Source: Tetrahymena elliotti 4EA (taxonomy: Eukaryota; Ciliophora; Oligohymenophorea; Hymenostomatida; Tetrahymenidae). Taken from it: a stretch of 64,000 nt of DNA. Made by a program: the position numbers and the translations under genes. Below the pieces are notes generated by a model, which saw only the letters and a list, made by a program, of their open reading frames with translations, had not been told where the DNA came from and ran no database searches. Numbering within the stretch: the stretch's first letter is position 1; each line of letters opens with the position of its first letter. Positions 36,154-53,284 of the stretch are shown in pieces. Location of the stretch: NCBI GenBank assembly GCA_000231825.2, contig JH720325.1:414696-478695 (forward strand). The letters run 5' to 3'.

Positions 36154-39100
36154 TATATAGTTATTTATTAAATGTATTTTAGTCTTAAACTCTTAATGAG
36201 ATGACTATGAGATGTCCAAGCATTTTTAATAAATTTTTATTGCTTCCTAATGCTATTTAAGTTTAATATAGTTGATTGCTAGATTATTTAGACAGTCAAT
36301 GTTGTTTGGGTTAAGCAATAAGCTTTGCTGATAGTATTCATTTGACTTTTATAAATTACCTAGTTGTGAGTGTACATTTCCTAAACTAAAGAAATAGTTT
36401 TCATTTGATGGAGTAATTTCAATACACTTTTCATAACAATTTAGGGCTTCTTAGAAGTTTTTAACATTTTCATAGACAATACCTAGGTTGTAATAAGCTT
36501 TTTCAAAGTTTTGATGTAATTGAATGCACTTCTAATAGCAGGCTATTTCATCATTGGGCATTCTAAGGCAGTTATAGATATCAGCTAAATTATAGTAGTA
36601 GTTTGCGTTTGTTGAGTCTATTTATACAGATTATTTGAAATAAATCAGTGCTTCTTGGTAGTTTTCTTGAAGTCTTTAACAGATACCTATATTATGCAAA
36701 TATTTAGCATTTTTGGGTGAAAGTGACAAAGACTTTAGTAATGCATTAAGTTCTTTAGTATATTTGCATTTTTATCTATAAAGCAGGGCGATATTGAAAT
36801 TAGCTAATTCATTATTTTAGTCAATTTCTAAAGCTTTTTTTAGAAGACTTTTTGAATTATTATAATCGTTTTATTCTCTATATAAAATAGCAAGTTGGAT
36901 AATTGAATTAATATGATTAGAGTCTTTTTCTATACCCAATTTAAAATTATTTTAGGCTTCAACTTTATTTCCATTTTACTTTTACAGGATACCTAAATTG
37001 TAGTATGCAGAAACGCAATTGGGATTAATTTTGATAATTTTTTGAAGATATTTAATAGCTTATTATGGCTCTCCTTTTGCTTTAAGAGAAGAAGCTAGAT
37101 TTAACAGGCAATCAACATTAATACGGTCTAAAGTGTATCCTTTTTAAAAGTAATTAATAGCTGCATCATAGTCTCCTTTGGCATGATAACAGAGACCTAA
37201 GTTTGTGAAATAATCGCATTGATATTAATCAAATTTAATACATTAAGTAAATAATTAGATTGCTTTGTCATATTTGCCTTTTTATCTGTAAATGTTACCA
37301 AGATTATTGAGCATCTTTTTGTCATTTGGATTTATCTTTTGAATTTCTTTGTACATTTTTTTTTCTTATTTCATATTTCCCAATTCAAAATAACAAACTG
37401 CTAAATTAAATAATGTAAAAGTATTTGCTGGTTAAATCTAGAGACTTTATTCAAAAGATTTAATTGCTTCTTAGATCTCTCCTTGACGTTTATAAAGAAA
37501 ACCTTGAGCAGAGTATACCAAATGATCTTGAGGTTTAAGATCAATTAATTTATTTATGATGTCTTTTGCAATACTAAAATTATCAAAGGAAATCAAAATT
37601 AATGCCATTTTGAAAAGAATTTGTGTGTTTTCGGGTTCTATTTAAATTTATTTTTGGTAATGAATGAGAGCTTCTGAGTATTAAAGGTCAAGTTCATAGG
37701 CTTCAGCAAGAATTCCGTTTATTTTAGGATACTTAGGGTTAAGTTGTAGACACTTTTTAAGGGAATAAATGGCCTAGTCTGGACAGCCAATTTCTAATCT
37801 TGCTTTACCTAAAAGGAATTAAACTTCATATGAATCAGGATTTGTTTACAAGTATTTTTAATATTGAATTATAGATGATGATAAATTTCCTTTTAATTGG
37901 AGAACTATAGCATGTAATTTTGTGACTTCAGGGTTATTAGGATCCATAGTTAAGCATTGTTTGACAAGATCAAATGATTTATCAACTTCTTTGGTTTCTT
38001 TTAAAGCAAAAGCGAGACCAAGCCTAACCTAAAGTAGATCATTTTTTGTGAGAGGCTTAGAGTAGATAGATTGGAGACTGACAAAGTCATAATTTATGCA
38101 TTTTTATAAGGAATCTCTAGCATTTTCATATTTTTATTTACTAAGCTAGTATAAACCTAAATTGAGCAAACAGAGTTCACTCCTGGGATAAAGTGCGAGA
38201 CAAGTTTAAAATGATTTTAAAGCTTCTTCATCTTCATTGTTTTGTGCATGAATAATACTTTTAAGAATCAATCCAAGTTCACTATTAGAAGAGGGATTCA
38301 ATTTCACTGCATCATTGTAGTTCTCCTAGAATTTTTTACTGCCTTTTTCATATAAAAAGTAAGCTTGCAAGTAATGAGAATTTTGATCATCTTTTTGGAT
38401 TTGTTAACATTTTTTAAGACTAAAGACTATCCTTGAGTCTAATTATTTTTAAATTAAGACTTGGGCATAGATGAAATTATAAATGAAATTATTTTCAAGT
38501 TCCTTGCTGTATTTTTTCAGTGCTTCTTCACATTTTGTAAATTATTTTTTCAAAAATTAGCTTTGAATTATTTTAATCTTACTTTCTTCGTTGTTTGATT
38601 GAGTTAACAAACACTTTTCATATTAGGTTATAGCATTGTCGTATTTCTCCTTGCTAAAGTAAAAGTTTCCAAATAACAAGAGGAGTGGTGCATTTGTTTC
38701 AAACAAAACTGAGTATTCAATAATTACTTTATCTACTTCATCATACTTGTTTTGGAGAATATATATTTTAGCAATTCTTTTTGCTGCTCTTTGGTTTGTT
38801 TTATCAATTTATAAACCCTTTTTGTAATTATCTTCTGCCAATTAAAGGTTTTTCTCTACTTTTTCAAAATATTTACCTAAATTTACATATGAGTTTGGGT
38901 TTGATTGAGTGTCATACAGTATGCTTTCAGTGAAGTATTTTTTAGCTTTTTTATCATCTCTTTCCTTGTAGTAAATTTCTCCTAGATAATTTAGACACAG
39001 AGTATGATCTTTTTTCAAGGATATACAGGTTAAATAAGCCTACTTAGCTTACTATTGATCGTTTTAAAGCTTGAATATGTTACCCTACCAAAAGAAGCTT

Positions 39101-42100
39101 TCACTATTTTAGCTATCAGTATCAGTTGATTTTTTGAAGAATTCCCCTGCTTTTGCATAATCTTTTAGCTAATGATAATTTAAACCTACTAATTGATAAG
39201 ATTTAGATAGTTATTATATATCAATACTCTTTTCCTTCAAGTTTTTTTCAATACATAATTCACATGTAGCTATAGACTCTTTATAATTATTACAATTATA
39301 TTAGCTCTGGGCATATAAATTTAATGTCAGTAACTCAGGATCAGTAGCTTTTTATAAATATTTGCTAAAGTAATTACAAGCTTTAGTGTATTCTTTTTAT
39401 CCATACTCTAATTTTCCAAAAACTTTGTAATACTGAGGATCATTTGGATTAAAAGAAATTGCTTTAGTGAAAGATGCTCTAGCTTAGTCATATTTTTATT
39501 GCTTTCTCTGTAACAATCCTAACTGATAAAATGATTTATCATGCTAATCATTCTTTTCGAATTCTAAAATAGCCATATCTATTTTGTTTGTTTTTACATA
39601 CAGAAGCCCTTGCTAATAAATAGCATTTTCGCTTTTTTCATCAATGAGTAATAATTTAGTTAAATATTCTTAGCTTTTTTCTATATTTCCAAGTTAAAGG
39701 TTGGCCTAAGATAAGACTAATAGAGCATTTTCATTTGTATTGATAAATTATTCTTCGAACTCATTTAAGAATTAAATAACTTTTTTAGGATCTTTTTCAA
39801 CATTCAAATAGTAATAGGCTTTTAGCACCTTACATTCATTGTAAACAGGGTTTATTTCCAAAGCTTTATCAGTGTATTCTAAAATATTTTCTTATTCTAC
39901 ACCTTCAAGCACATAAACTTCCGCAAGGAAGAAATAGATTTCTGGATCTTTGGAGTACATTTTAAGATAGTCAGACAAATTCTTTTTTATTTCACTGAAT
40001 CTTTTTTGCTTCAGCATAGTCTTGTAAATTTTAGAAAAACTTATCTTAGAGTACTTGTTAGCTGGACACTCAAAGCATTTTTAATAGAACTTATGAGCTT
40101 TGGTTAATTAATTTAAATGGTAGTAAGCCTAAGCCAAATAATAATAGTATTTAGGATCATTAAAATTCAATATATTCTCAAAATTTTCATAATTCTCTAA
40201 TAAAGCCAAACCTTTTTAATAATTTTTAGATTTAACATAAATGAATCCTAACTCTATCTTGCTGTTCATATCTTCAGGGTTTCTAACTATAGCAGCCTAG
40301 TAAAAAGGTAAACACATATCTTTCATTCCAAGCTTCTTATAGCATCGTGCTAAGTAGAAATACAATTCTGGTAATTAATCATATGTGTTAAGACATATTT
40401 CAAATCTTTCAAGTGCATTTTAGTAATCACTTTTAAGATAATACAATTAAGCTTCAATAAAAATGCCCGAAATGTGCTCAGGATTTTATTTTAAAACCTG
40501 CTAAATATTTTTAAAAGATTCTTCTTAATTTCCTAAAGCTAAATAGACCTTAGCCAAATGATAATTGAATTCGTACATATCAGGGAAAAGTGAAATTGAT
40601 TTATTCAAAATTTCAACAGACTCTTTTAAGAGATTTTTTCTTACATAGCACATACAGAGGCAATAATAAATTTCTTTAGTTCCTTCAAATTCTTTTAAGT
40701 ATATTTTGTAGCTTTCAATAGCTTCTTAATAAAGCTTTTCTTTATACTAAATATCGGCAATGCTTAAATTAAGTTTGATTCTCTTTGGATACTTTTCTAA
40801 AAGATTTTATAAAATTTTTATTTGCTTTTTAACCTATTTCTATTTACCAAAACACGAATTTAACAATTCGTATGTTTCTTCAACTTCTGGATATTGATTC
40901 ATGTATTTGCTTAAAACTGTGATAGCATCCCCAACCTAATCAAATTTGATGTATGCTTTTCCTAAATTGAGAAATACTTCTTTGTGAGCTTTATTTATCT
41001 GTCCTTATTTTTTAAAGGCAGTAATAGCTTTATAAGTATCCCCAGTCTTCATGTAGCACAAACCTAAGAGGTTCTATGCATCTTCATGGGTAGTGTTAAT
41101 TTTAATACATTCTTAAAGAGCTTGAATTGCTTCTGGGAATAAATTTTCCTCAAAAAGAATTTTTGCATATTAATATAAGCTTTAAAAATCTTTAGTATTC
41201 AATTTTAAAGCTTTTTAGTAAACTTCAATAGACTATTTGATATCTCCCTTTTTAGCATAAGATTCTGCCAACAAAATTAAGACTTCCACATCATTTGGAT
41301 TAATATCTAAACACTTATTAAATAATTCTATTGCCTTCTCTGTCTCATTATTTTACTTCAGTGACTATCCCATCAACTTTAAAACTTCATAAACATTTGG
41401 TTTCTAAGCATCACAGATCATAAGTTATAAATAAGCATTCTAAAATTAGTTTTTATTGTAGCGGCAGACACCCATGAGGTAATTTCCATCATAATTTTCT
41501 GAATCTTATTCTAGAATCTTTTCTAATTCTTCAAAAGCCTTATCATATTTTTACTAGTTAATAAGATTTTATGCAAGAACTAATCTCAAGGGAGGATAAT
41601 TTGGATTCATTTTTACACTTTATTTCAGCAGTTCAACTGCTTCATCTACTTTCTTATACTATATTGAGAGTTTAGAAGACTAATACAAGCAAAATCCACT
41701 GCAATTATTTTTATGTTCTTTTTCATTGATAATACATTCTAAAAATTGGAGCATCACAAGTGAGATATTCTTATCCTTACAAGCTTTATAAGCAGCTTGA
41801 GCCTTCTCCTACATTTCTGTGAAGGTATTATCTAAATTTTATCTTCTTGTATTGATCTGGTAAATGTAAAATTTATAGATTTCATTCGAAGGATTAATTT
41901 ATTCACACATTTTGAAATATTCAACAGCTTCTTCATGCTTTCCCAGTAAATTGTAGCACTAAGCAATAGAGCAACAATTTTTCTCATCCTTTTAAATTAG
42001 ATTCTCAGCTTGCTTGAGATAAGAAAGAGCTTCTTCTGTTTTTTTCAAATTGAAACACACCACACCTAATCTACTATTGCTGTTAAAGTTATTATCAGGT

Positions 42101-45100
42101 TTCAGTTAAAGACTCTTTTTATATAAATCTTCTGCATTTTCAAAATTTCCTTTCTTTTCTTCAATATTACCAAGAAGATAAAACCCTAAATAATCATGAG
42201 GTTGCTATTTAGTGTATTCCTCAAAATAGAAATGAGCTTTATTTAAATCATATTTTGATTTCATATAGAGACCAGATTTGAATGAGCTGAAAGATTCTTG
42301 TCTTTGTTGAAGTAGATCTCTTAATTCATTTTCATCTTTTTGAACATATTCCCATTCAATATGTTAAACAAGCTTAACAATTTCATCTTTTTTATCATCT
42401 GAAAGAATACCTTAAGCCAGTTATTCATTTGGCACGGAATTTTGTAACTCATAAATTTACTTGAGAGCTTGCTCATGAGTAGGATTGAGTTCCAAGCACT
42501 TCTTCAGATATTAAATTTAAGAATCTTTTTTTCCTAACAAACTCATCAATTCACTTAAATAGAATTAGCACTCAGGATTTGTAGGATTTAATTCTTCCCA
42601 TTCAAACAGCACATCAACAGATTTCTAGTAATCTTTATTTTTTAGATAATAGTTTGCTTTTCTATAAGCCTTTGATTCCCTAGACATTGTACTGTGATAA
42701 ACTTGATGTTAAGAATCTTTTAAAATTTAATAAATTTTTTCCAGTTGCTCATGTGATTCTAAATGGTATTTCTCAATTAAAATACAACTCTAAAAGTATT
42801 AAATAGCTTAATCTAATTTGTTCTAATTATAAAATAGTAAACCTATTCTGTAATAACTTTCTGCATTCATAGAATCTAGATTAATTGATTTGGTATAGAA
42901 TTTATAGCTTAATTTAAAGTTACTTTCTAGAATATATGCTATGTTGTAATATGCTATTGATTTTAATTTATATTCTTATTCAGAGTTATTCTCTATTTCA
43001 TCAATTTTAACCTGCATTGTTTTTTAAATATTCTTTAATATTCTCTTTTCTTTAAAACAAAGAAAATTTCTCTTGAATTAATCATAATTTAAAAGAGCTT
43101 AATTAGCATAATAAATCACTTGATTATCCTAATTTTATATTCCAAAAACTGAAGAAAGATCAACTAAACATAGCTTATTGAGAGGGTTCAAGATTAAACT
43201 CTTTTTCAACTGCAAAATACCTGCTTTAGGGGTCTTGTAAGCAAGATAGAGTAAACCAAGTGTATGGAAAAATTTGTAAAAAGAGCTCATATTCAAAAGG
43301 CATTAGGAATATTCGAATTAAAGTTAATCTTTTAAACTGTAAACATTTAACTCTCTTGTAAACTAATAGGTGTAGATAATTTTTTTCATTTTATGAATAT
43401 CAGCAGTCTCAGTTTTTTTGATTAAATTCTTAATGCAGTCATCCATTTATTTTTTAACTATTTCACATAACTTAGCTTGGAGATCAAGAGATTTCGTTTC
43501 ACTGAAACTAATAGAATTCATATAAGCCTTGATTGCTTTAATATATTTCTTTTTTTAAAGATACAAAGAGCCAAGTTAGCTCCATGTTTAAGGACACTTT
43601 AAATTTATTTCTAAACTTTAAAAGTATTTTGCTTTGGCAACTTTCATATTATTCTTTAGAACAAAGCAATCACCTAATGCCAAATAAACTAAACTTTGAT
43701 TGGGATAGATATATATGCTTTTTTCTAGGGTTTCAATAGCTTGATCAACCATGTCTTTGTCTTTATATGCTAAACCTAGTTTATATAATACCTTATAATT
43801 ATGAGCATCTATTTCTATAAGTTTTAATAAATTTTATATTTCAGTTTCCTTAATCTTTTTGAAAGTCTAAAGTCTATCTGCTTAGCATTATTTATTAGAG
43901 CTATCAACCTTCAAGCTAAGGTCAAAGTAAGCCAAGGCTTCTTCTAATATATTTTAGATCTTATAAATATGACCCAATAAATAAAGGATTTAAGAATTAT
44001 TTTAATTATCTTTTAAACCCATCAAAGCAACTTCTTCTGCCTTCTTTATTTCCTTCTTAGCAATAAAATACTCAGCTAATTTTATAATAGATTCTATGTG
44101 CTTTTTGTTTTTTTCAAAACAAGTATGAAAGCAATCAATAGCTTCTTTTTCTTTATTCTTCCCTAAATAAGCCTTACCCATTTAGAAATAAATATCAGCA
44201 TCATCTGGACAAAGCTCAGTAATTTATTTGTAATGAGTTAATTCTTAATCTATCATTCCTCTCTTTTGATAAAGTTTAGCTATCACTTTGAGTGCTTCAA
44301 TATCCTTAGGAATTCTCTCTAAATGTTCCTTCAACTTTTAAATTTCTGACACTAAATCAGTTTTAGAAAGTGCTCTGCTTGTTAATTATTTTAAGTATAA
44401 ATTATCAATTATAACGGGTTCAACGCTCTTCACTTCCTCCTTTTTCTCTTCTTCAGTATTCTTAACATCTTTTGAATCTTCGTTTGTCTCCTTTTTTTCT
44501 TTTTTCTACTTATTCTTTTCAGAACATTTCTATTTTAAATTTTTTCTAGACAACTTTCTCATCTCTCCTTCTTCTTCTTCTTCTTCATCTGATTCTTCTA
44601 TTTTTTTACTGTTCTTTTTTCTTCTTTTGTCTGATTATTTACTCTTTTTTTCTTTACTTTTTTCTGATCCATCTAAAGATTTTACTTCACTACTATCCAC
44701 TGATTTAGTTCTTTCTATAATGTCATCATTTTTTTCATTAATAGGGTCTTTTTCTTCAATTTCTTTTATTTCTTCAGCTTGTGAAGAGCATTCAGATTTC
44801 TTTAAATTAATTTATTCATCTTAATTAAAGAAATGTAATAATTCTTGTATGGTAAGTCTTTTTTACAGATTTGGATTTAAAATATCATCTTTCAGTAATA
44901 TCTTAAGAGAAGAATCAATAATTAAACTTTCTATAACTGAATCTATGCAACCTTATTTATGAAGATCAAGACTAACCTGCTCATTTTATCCTAACAAAAT
45001 AAGCATAAGTATACCTAATGCCCAGACATCATATTTTTCTTTTCTCTTAATGCCTGCTTCCCAAATATTTAAAGCCTAAGAGACAATCTCAGGAGAATAC

Positions 45101-45783
45101 AAAAAGTATCTACCATCTCTACCTGACCTAACATAGCTTTTGTAAATAGTATCTTTTTCATCTGAACCCACAAACTTGTTGCTAAAAATTTTAACATTTC
45201 CGTTTTCACTAATAAAAATGTATTCGGGTGAAATATCCATCAAAAAGCAGTTTTATTTATGCAAATAGCTCATAGCATTTGCAATTTATGCACATATCTA
45301 AAATAGATTTTTGTTATTCTTAATGATTCTATCTCCTTTCTTTTCCTTTATCAAATCTAAAAGGGTTTTTTCTGGTCTTTCAAACTGTACGAATATGAAA
45401 TTTTCTATCTAAAAGCTATCTTAGAATTGCAGGATATTAGGATTGTTATTATTCTTTAAAATTTAAATTATTCTATTTACCTCTTCTAACTTTTCAGGCT
45501 TTATTTCTTCAGTAGAATTACCACTTAATTGGTATGTCTTGATCAAGCATTTTTGCTTTATTGTAGAATCAAATCCGCTAATAATACAAGTGCTCGAATT
45601 AGTGTACTCCTGAACAGAGTTTATCACAAATTTTTTAGTCTCCCTAAGAAGCTATTCAGGTTTATTCATGCAACACTCTATTTCTAATACCCTTTTTTAA
45701 ATTAACTTGTTTAAGTTACTTTTTTATTAATGTTTATTTTTTATTACTTTATCAACCAAAAATTTGATAGAATTTAGAAACAT
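36139..45783 (-). CDS. giant pseudokinase-TPR protein, 3214 residues, intronless
   Basis: One uninterrupted ciliate-code frame of 9645 bases; I checked that lines throughout keep the same frame. The start chosen (45783) is the first ATG after an in-frame TGA; an alternative ATG is at 45669. Residues about 50-330 form a protein-kinase fold that has lost catalysis: the catalytic loop is MDISPEYIF (182-190; Asp183 kept, Lys to Ser, Asn to Tyr) and DFG is replaced by Ile-Phe-Ser (199-201), while SPEIVSQ and YDVWALGILMLILLG are conserved. A Lys/Ser/Glu-rich linker follows (about 345-470). The remaining roughly 2700 residues are TPR after TPR (e.g. GNLQKSNEYYQQSLLLNPNN), room for about 75-80 units. 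Likely a cytosolic scaffold. Kin to the kinase-TPR genes at 13.7 and 54 kb. The stop lies in a duplicated segment. Confidence 0.85.
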
Positions 45784-45915
45784 AGAAAAAAAGCTTTATC
45801 AATCAATCAATTCCTTCTGATAAAATATGAAATAAATATGCAAATGCATCTATTTTATTTCTTGTCTTTCTGATCTTTAATAGCTACTTTAAAAGATATC
45901 TTTCATTTCGCTTAT

Positions 45916-46080
45916 TCAATTCTAATGAAGTAATTTAAAAGAATTATTATTATTGCTATAAAATTTCTTCCATATTTTCTTATCCCTACCAACTTCATAG
46001 CCTTAAATTTTTTCATAATTATCTAAAGAATAGGTATTTTGAGATTCTTTAGTCATGTAATTAAACTATTTCTAAGACAT
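45916..46080 (-). CDS. candidate small protein, 54 residues
   Basis: Single ATG-to-TGA frame of 54 codons starting MSQKQFNYMTKESQNTYSL and containing EKIQGYEVGRDKKIWKKFY. Composition (Gly, Trp, Lys, few homopolymers) is better than chance, but no family is recognised and no splice signals help. It lies 132 bases upstream of the giant gene, on the same strand, and could also be a 5' exon of something not seen. Confidence 0.4.
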
Positions 46081-46254
46081 TTCACAAAAAAACAAACTAT
46101 ATATAAAATAAATGATAATAGCATTTAACCATAAATTAATAATTTAATTATTTTTCACTATTTTAATTTTATTCTTATAAAATAGATCAAATTACTTTTG
46201 GCTTAAAATTGTAAACAAAATGATCAAATCCTCATCTTGTATCAAGAATTAGTT

Positions 46255-46519
46255 TCATGACTCCAGAAAATTAAGTAGCCTCTAGATTTTAGAAGGTGTC
46301 TAATATTCCAGTTCTTCTTCTCTTAATGCTGCTATAGCAGCACATGTATGTGCTGGATTTTTTATATTTCTTTTATCTTTTTAATTTAAGAAAAAGTTAT
46401 CAATTTTAAAATAAAAAATACCATTTTTTAAATCATTCTTTTACTTACATCTCTCTAAATTTTAAAGCTAGGTTTCTAGGACATTAATTTTAAACCACTA
46501 ATTTTATGAACTTTTTCAT
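46255..46519 (-). CDS. small two-exon protein, 61 residues
   Basis: complement(join(46255..46369,46449..46519)). The donor GAGAT|GTAAGTAA is the strongest kind seen in this window, the acceptor is AAAAG|A, and phases match (2 and 1). The protein starts MKKFIKLVVQNQCPRNLALK and has a compact C-terminal half (NPAHTCAAIAALREEELEY). It has the size and the basic-then-helical pattern of small mitochondrial or ribosomal subunits, but I do not recognise the family. It is too short and too spliced for ordinary gene finders. Confidence 0.55.
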
Positions 46520-46972
46520 TGAAAATACTTTTCTTTTTTGTTCTTGTAAAAAAAGAACAATATAAATAAAATATGTTAACAATTTTGCTTAAATGTATGC
46601 TTGCTTGCTAAAGTACAATATACATTTTATAACTAATTTCTTTTCTAAATAATAAGAATGGGAAGTAGTTTTCAGTTAAATAATCTAAAATAATTTATTA
46701 TTATTTTTTTTGAATTATATAAAAATTTTTTGAAGGTAATAATTAATATGGAATGAAATTAAGATTCAAGATCAGTTTTTAATCAATTAAATATATTTAT
46801 GAAGAAAAAATTTGTTTTGTTTAAAATGATTGATTGATTGATTAAATGAATTTATTATTGGATGAAGTATTTCATAATTTATTAATTTTGATAAATTGAC
46901 ACTTATAAAGTGTCACGGGAATATAATTAATCATCATTTAGTTAGTTAGTTTATTTATTAAACAAAAATATA
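46520..46972. other. spacer, no gene seen
   Basis: 453 bases of AT-rich DNA, with TTGATTGATTGATT near 46832 and GTTAGTTAGTTT near 46940. No gene is seen. Confidence 0.5.
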
Positions 46973-48043
46973 TCAGCAAAAACACCCAAATAATTTATTT
47001 GGTATGCTGTTGCTGTTTTCTTAGATTGATTATTTTAGGGTTTGATTTTCAGCCAATAATTGATTATATTTATCTTTGTATGTTTGTGAAAACATTAATT
47101 TATCTGTAAGATCAACATTTTATCTTTGCAGTTCATCTAAGAGATTTACAAGTTTTCTGTTTTCTATTTCAAGCTAAGAACTGGGTATTACAGGATTTAC
47201 AGTTTATTTAGACAGAGAGTAGGCTAGTTTTAAATCATACTCTAAAGAACTTATTCTCTCTTTTAATATTTTATTTTCTTGCTTTAAGTTGATGTTGTTA
47301 ATTTCTTGTATATAATCTTCATCTGAATCTAACACTCTTTTAAGCGTAGGGAGAGGTTAATTTTTTTATCTTTCTATTTTCCACTAGAGCTCTCTTATCT
47401 TTTCTTCCAAGATTTTATTCTTTTATTTTTCATTTTCTAGATTTTCAATATCCTTTTTCAGTTTTACCACTTATGCTTCTAGATCTTTATTTCTACTATT
47501 AAGATCATCAATATGTGATTAAAAAGATTATATTTTGTTGTTATCCAATGAGTAGCTATGTGCATATGGTAGTTGTTATTAATTTTATTTCTGTAATTAT
47601 GCAGCGTTTTCTATTGTATAATAGCCCTCTCTTTTTACTAATTACTTATTTTAAAAACCAAATCCTTACTAAATAGGAGTCTAAGTTGGAGATTTCAAGC
47701 TGTTAATCTTAAAGAATGTTTTGCTAACAAAAACTTCATCAGGAATCAATTAATCAGAAGCTGCACCATTTACAACATTTCCTGAATACACAGATTTTAA
47801 TTGTAAAGGTTGGTAAATTGATTGAGTGGTTGGCTATCGAACAAAATAATTTTAAGGTCCTTGTTAAACATGCTCTCCTTTCTAAGATTAAATAACATTT
47901 TTTTATGATAAATTTTTTATGAGCTTGCCAGAAACTAATGTAGATCCTGCTGATCTATCCATTGAAATGTCTGTTTCATTAGTTTCTTCTTTCATTTCAG
48001 CTATCTAATACTTTAGGTCTATATAATCATATTAACGATTCAT
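46973..48043 (-). CDS. coiled-coil protein ending in GCFC
   Basis: Intronless, 356 codons. The N-terminal 160 residues are Gln-rich and unstructured; from about residue 165 there is near-continuous coiled coil (DDLNSRNKDLEAQVVKLKK, EINNINLKQENKILKERI, DELQRQNVDLTDKLMFSQ). The last residues are NKLFGCFC followed by TGA: a Cys pair at the very C-terminus is a possible palmitoylation site anchoring the protein to membrane. A basal-body or cortical scaffold would fit but is not shown. No family is recognised. Confidence 0.75.
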
Positions 48044-48971
48044 TTTAATTAAATATCTAGTTTTCTTTCTTATAATTATATATTAACTTATTAATTAGGA
48101 TAGATTATAAATTTTATTTACTCCTACGTAAATAACTTAAAGATTGAAGTATTTCATTAATTCTATAATTGCTTATGAGCAAACAAAAAAATAGTAAACT
48201 GTATGGAAATACTAAATTTTATAAAATCGATCTATTAAAGATTTTAATCTAAAAACTTGAATTATTTCATCTTTTAATAAAAGAAATTAATAGAACCAAC
48301 CAAACCACACTCCAAATTTAATCAACATACATACTATTTCATTATTTTTCTTTTGATGAAATAATTTTTTAACTTAATTAAATAAACAAAAAAAACTCTC
48401 AAAAAAGCTATTTTTTCAATTTGAAATAGTTCTTTCGCCTAACTAAAAAATGATATAATAAGTTTCCATTCAAAGCTAGCATTTCACTATATTTTTGCAT
48501 ATCATTAAAAAGCAACACTCCTTATTGAATATTGGATATCAAAAAAATTGATTTTAATTTTCTTTAATAAGATAAAATTTATTGATAAGAAAGATAAAAA
48601 TAATAGTTTTTAAAAACATACTATTTTATTAAGAAAGGATTTATTAGAAATAGCTTAATTGTACAACGAGATTTCTTATAAAAAATTATTTTGTGTCTAT
48701 TGGAGTAAGGTATCTTTGAGCTTAATTTCTAGTCATCATTACAATAAATAATAGCTCTCAAAAAATTGAACAAGTATAAAATTTTTTAAAATTAATCTAA
48801 TTATTAAATTTTATATCATACCAAAAAAAATATTAAGAAAACAAAACTTTATTTGCTTTGAAAGAAATATAAAAACTTTTAAATATTTTTAATTATTTGA
48901 TTCTAAAAACTCTGATTGGACACAAAATGTATGAATTATTTTACAATATGTAGGAAATATTAAAAATTAAA
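48044..48971. other. spacer with a weak small-ORF candidate
   Basis: 928 bases, mostly AT-rich. A minus-strand frame starting at 48739 (MMTRNQAQRYLTPIDTKQFF) has better than background composition for about 40 codons and then degenerates into A/T-rich sequence. It is too weak to call. Confidence 0.4.
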
Positions 48972-52374
<3,403 letters not shown>

Positions 52375-53284
52375 GATGTTGTTGTAAGTTTATTGAATGT
52401 TAGCCTTCTTATAATTAATTAATCAAAAATAATAAGATTATTATTGTTAGCTTTATATGATTAATTAGAATGTTTGTTAGTTAGTTAGTATTACAATATC
52501 ACTCTATTTATTTGTGATGTTATTTTTTGAATTTGAATCTAAATAAAAAAAATTAACAATTAACAACAAAGAAAATATCTTTGAATTTAAAATTACTAAT
52601 CAAAATCAAATTCTATTTACATTTATTTCACAAATTCATTTTTTCATCCATATTTAATTTATTAATTATTTAAATTATTCATACACAGCTTTCTTAAATT
52701 CTTCTAAAACAAATTTATACAGTACATACTGATAAGATGTAAATAATAAATTCTGTAAATTTTTAATTCATTTTATAAATAAATTATTATCTTAAATTAA
52801 ATCTTAATTTTAAAATTTTAAGGAGTGTTTTTAAGATATTATTGATTTAAATTGACAACAAGTAAAGTAGATAAAGCAATTTGGTTATCTAATATGGAGA
52901 ACTAATTTGCTATCAATTAATGATGAGAAAATCAATAGGTCGAGATAAAGTGATAGAATTGAGAATATGTTTGAAAGAGTAGATATTGGAAGTGGTAGAC
53001 TACAATTAAAATTAATTCCTTTATTTATTTTATGGGGAGATATTCTAAAATAACCATTTGTTTTTTACATACAATAGAAGTATAATATTTTTTTATTTTT
53101 ATAATGTAAAAATTACAAACAAAAATTATTTTTCATTTTCTTAAATAGTTAAACTTAATTTTTTTCTGATTTTTGTTTTTAGTGAAAGTTTTTTTTAATT
53201 TATGACTTTAAAATAATTTCTCAATATATGTGCAAACGATTATTTACACTTTAATATTTATTTTTTTTTATTAAATTTTTTGAA
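52375..53284. other. spacer
   Basis: 910 bases upstream of the NDR kinase. A TTAGTTAGTTAG run (about 52478-52490) lies about 100 bases before its start. A patch at 52900-53040 is less AT-rich (AGGTCGAGATAAAGTG...), with no reading frame I trust; it might be a UTR or small RNA. Confidence 0.45.
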
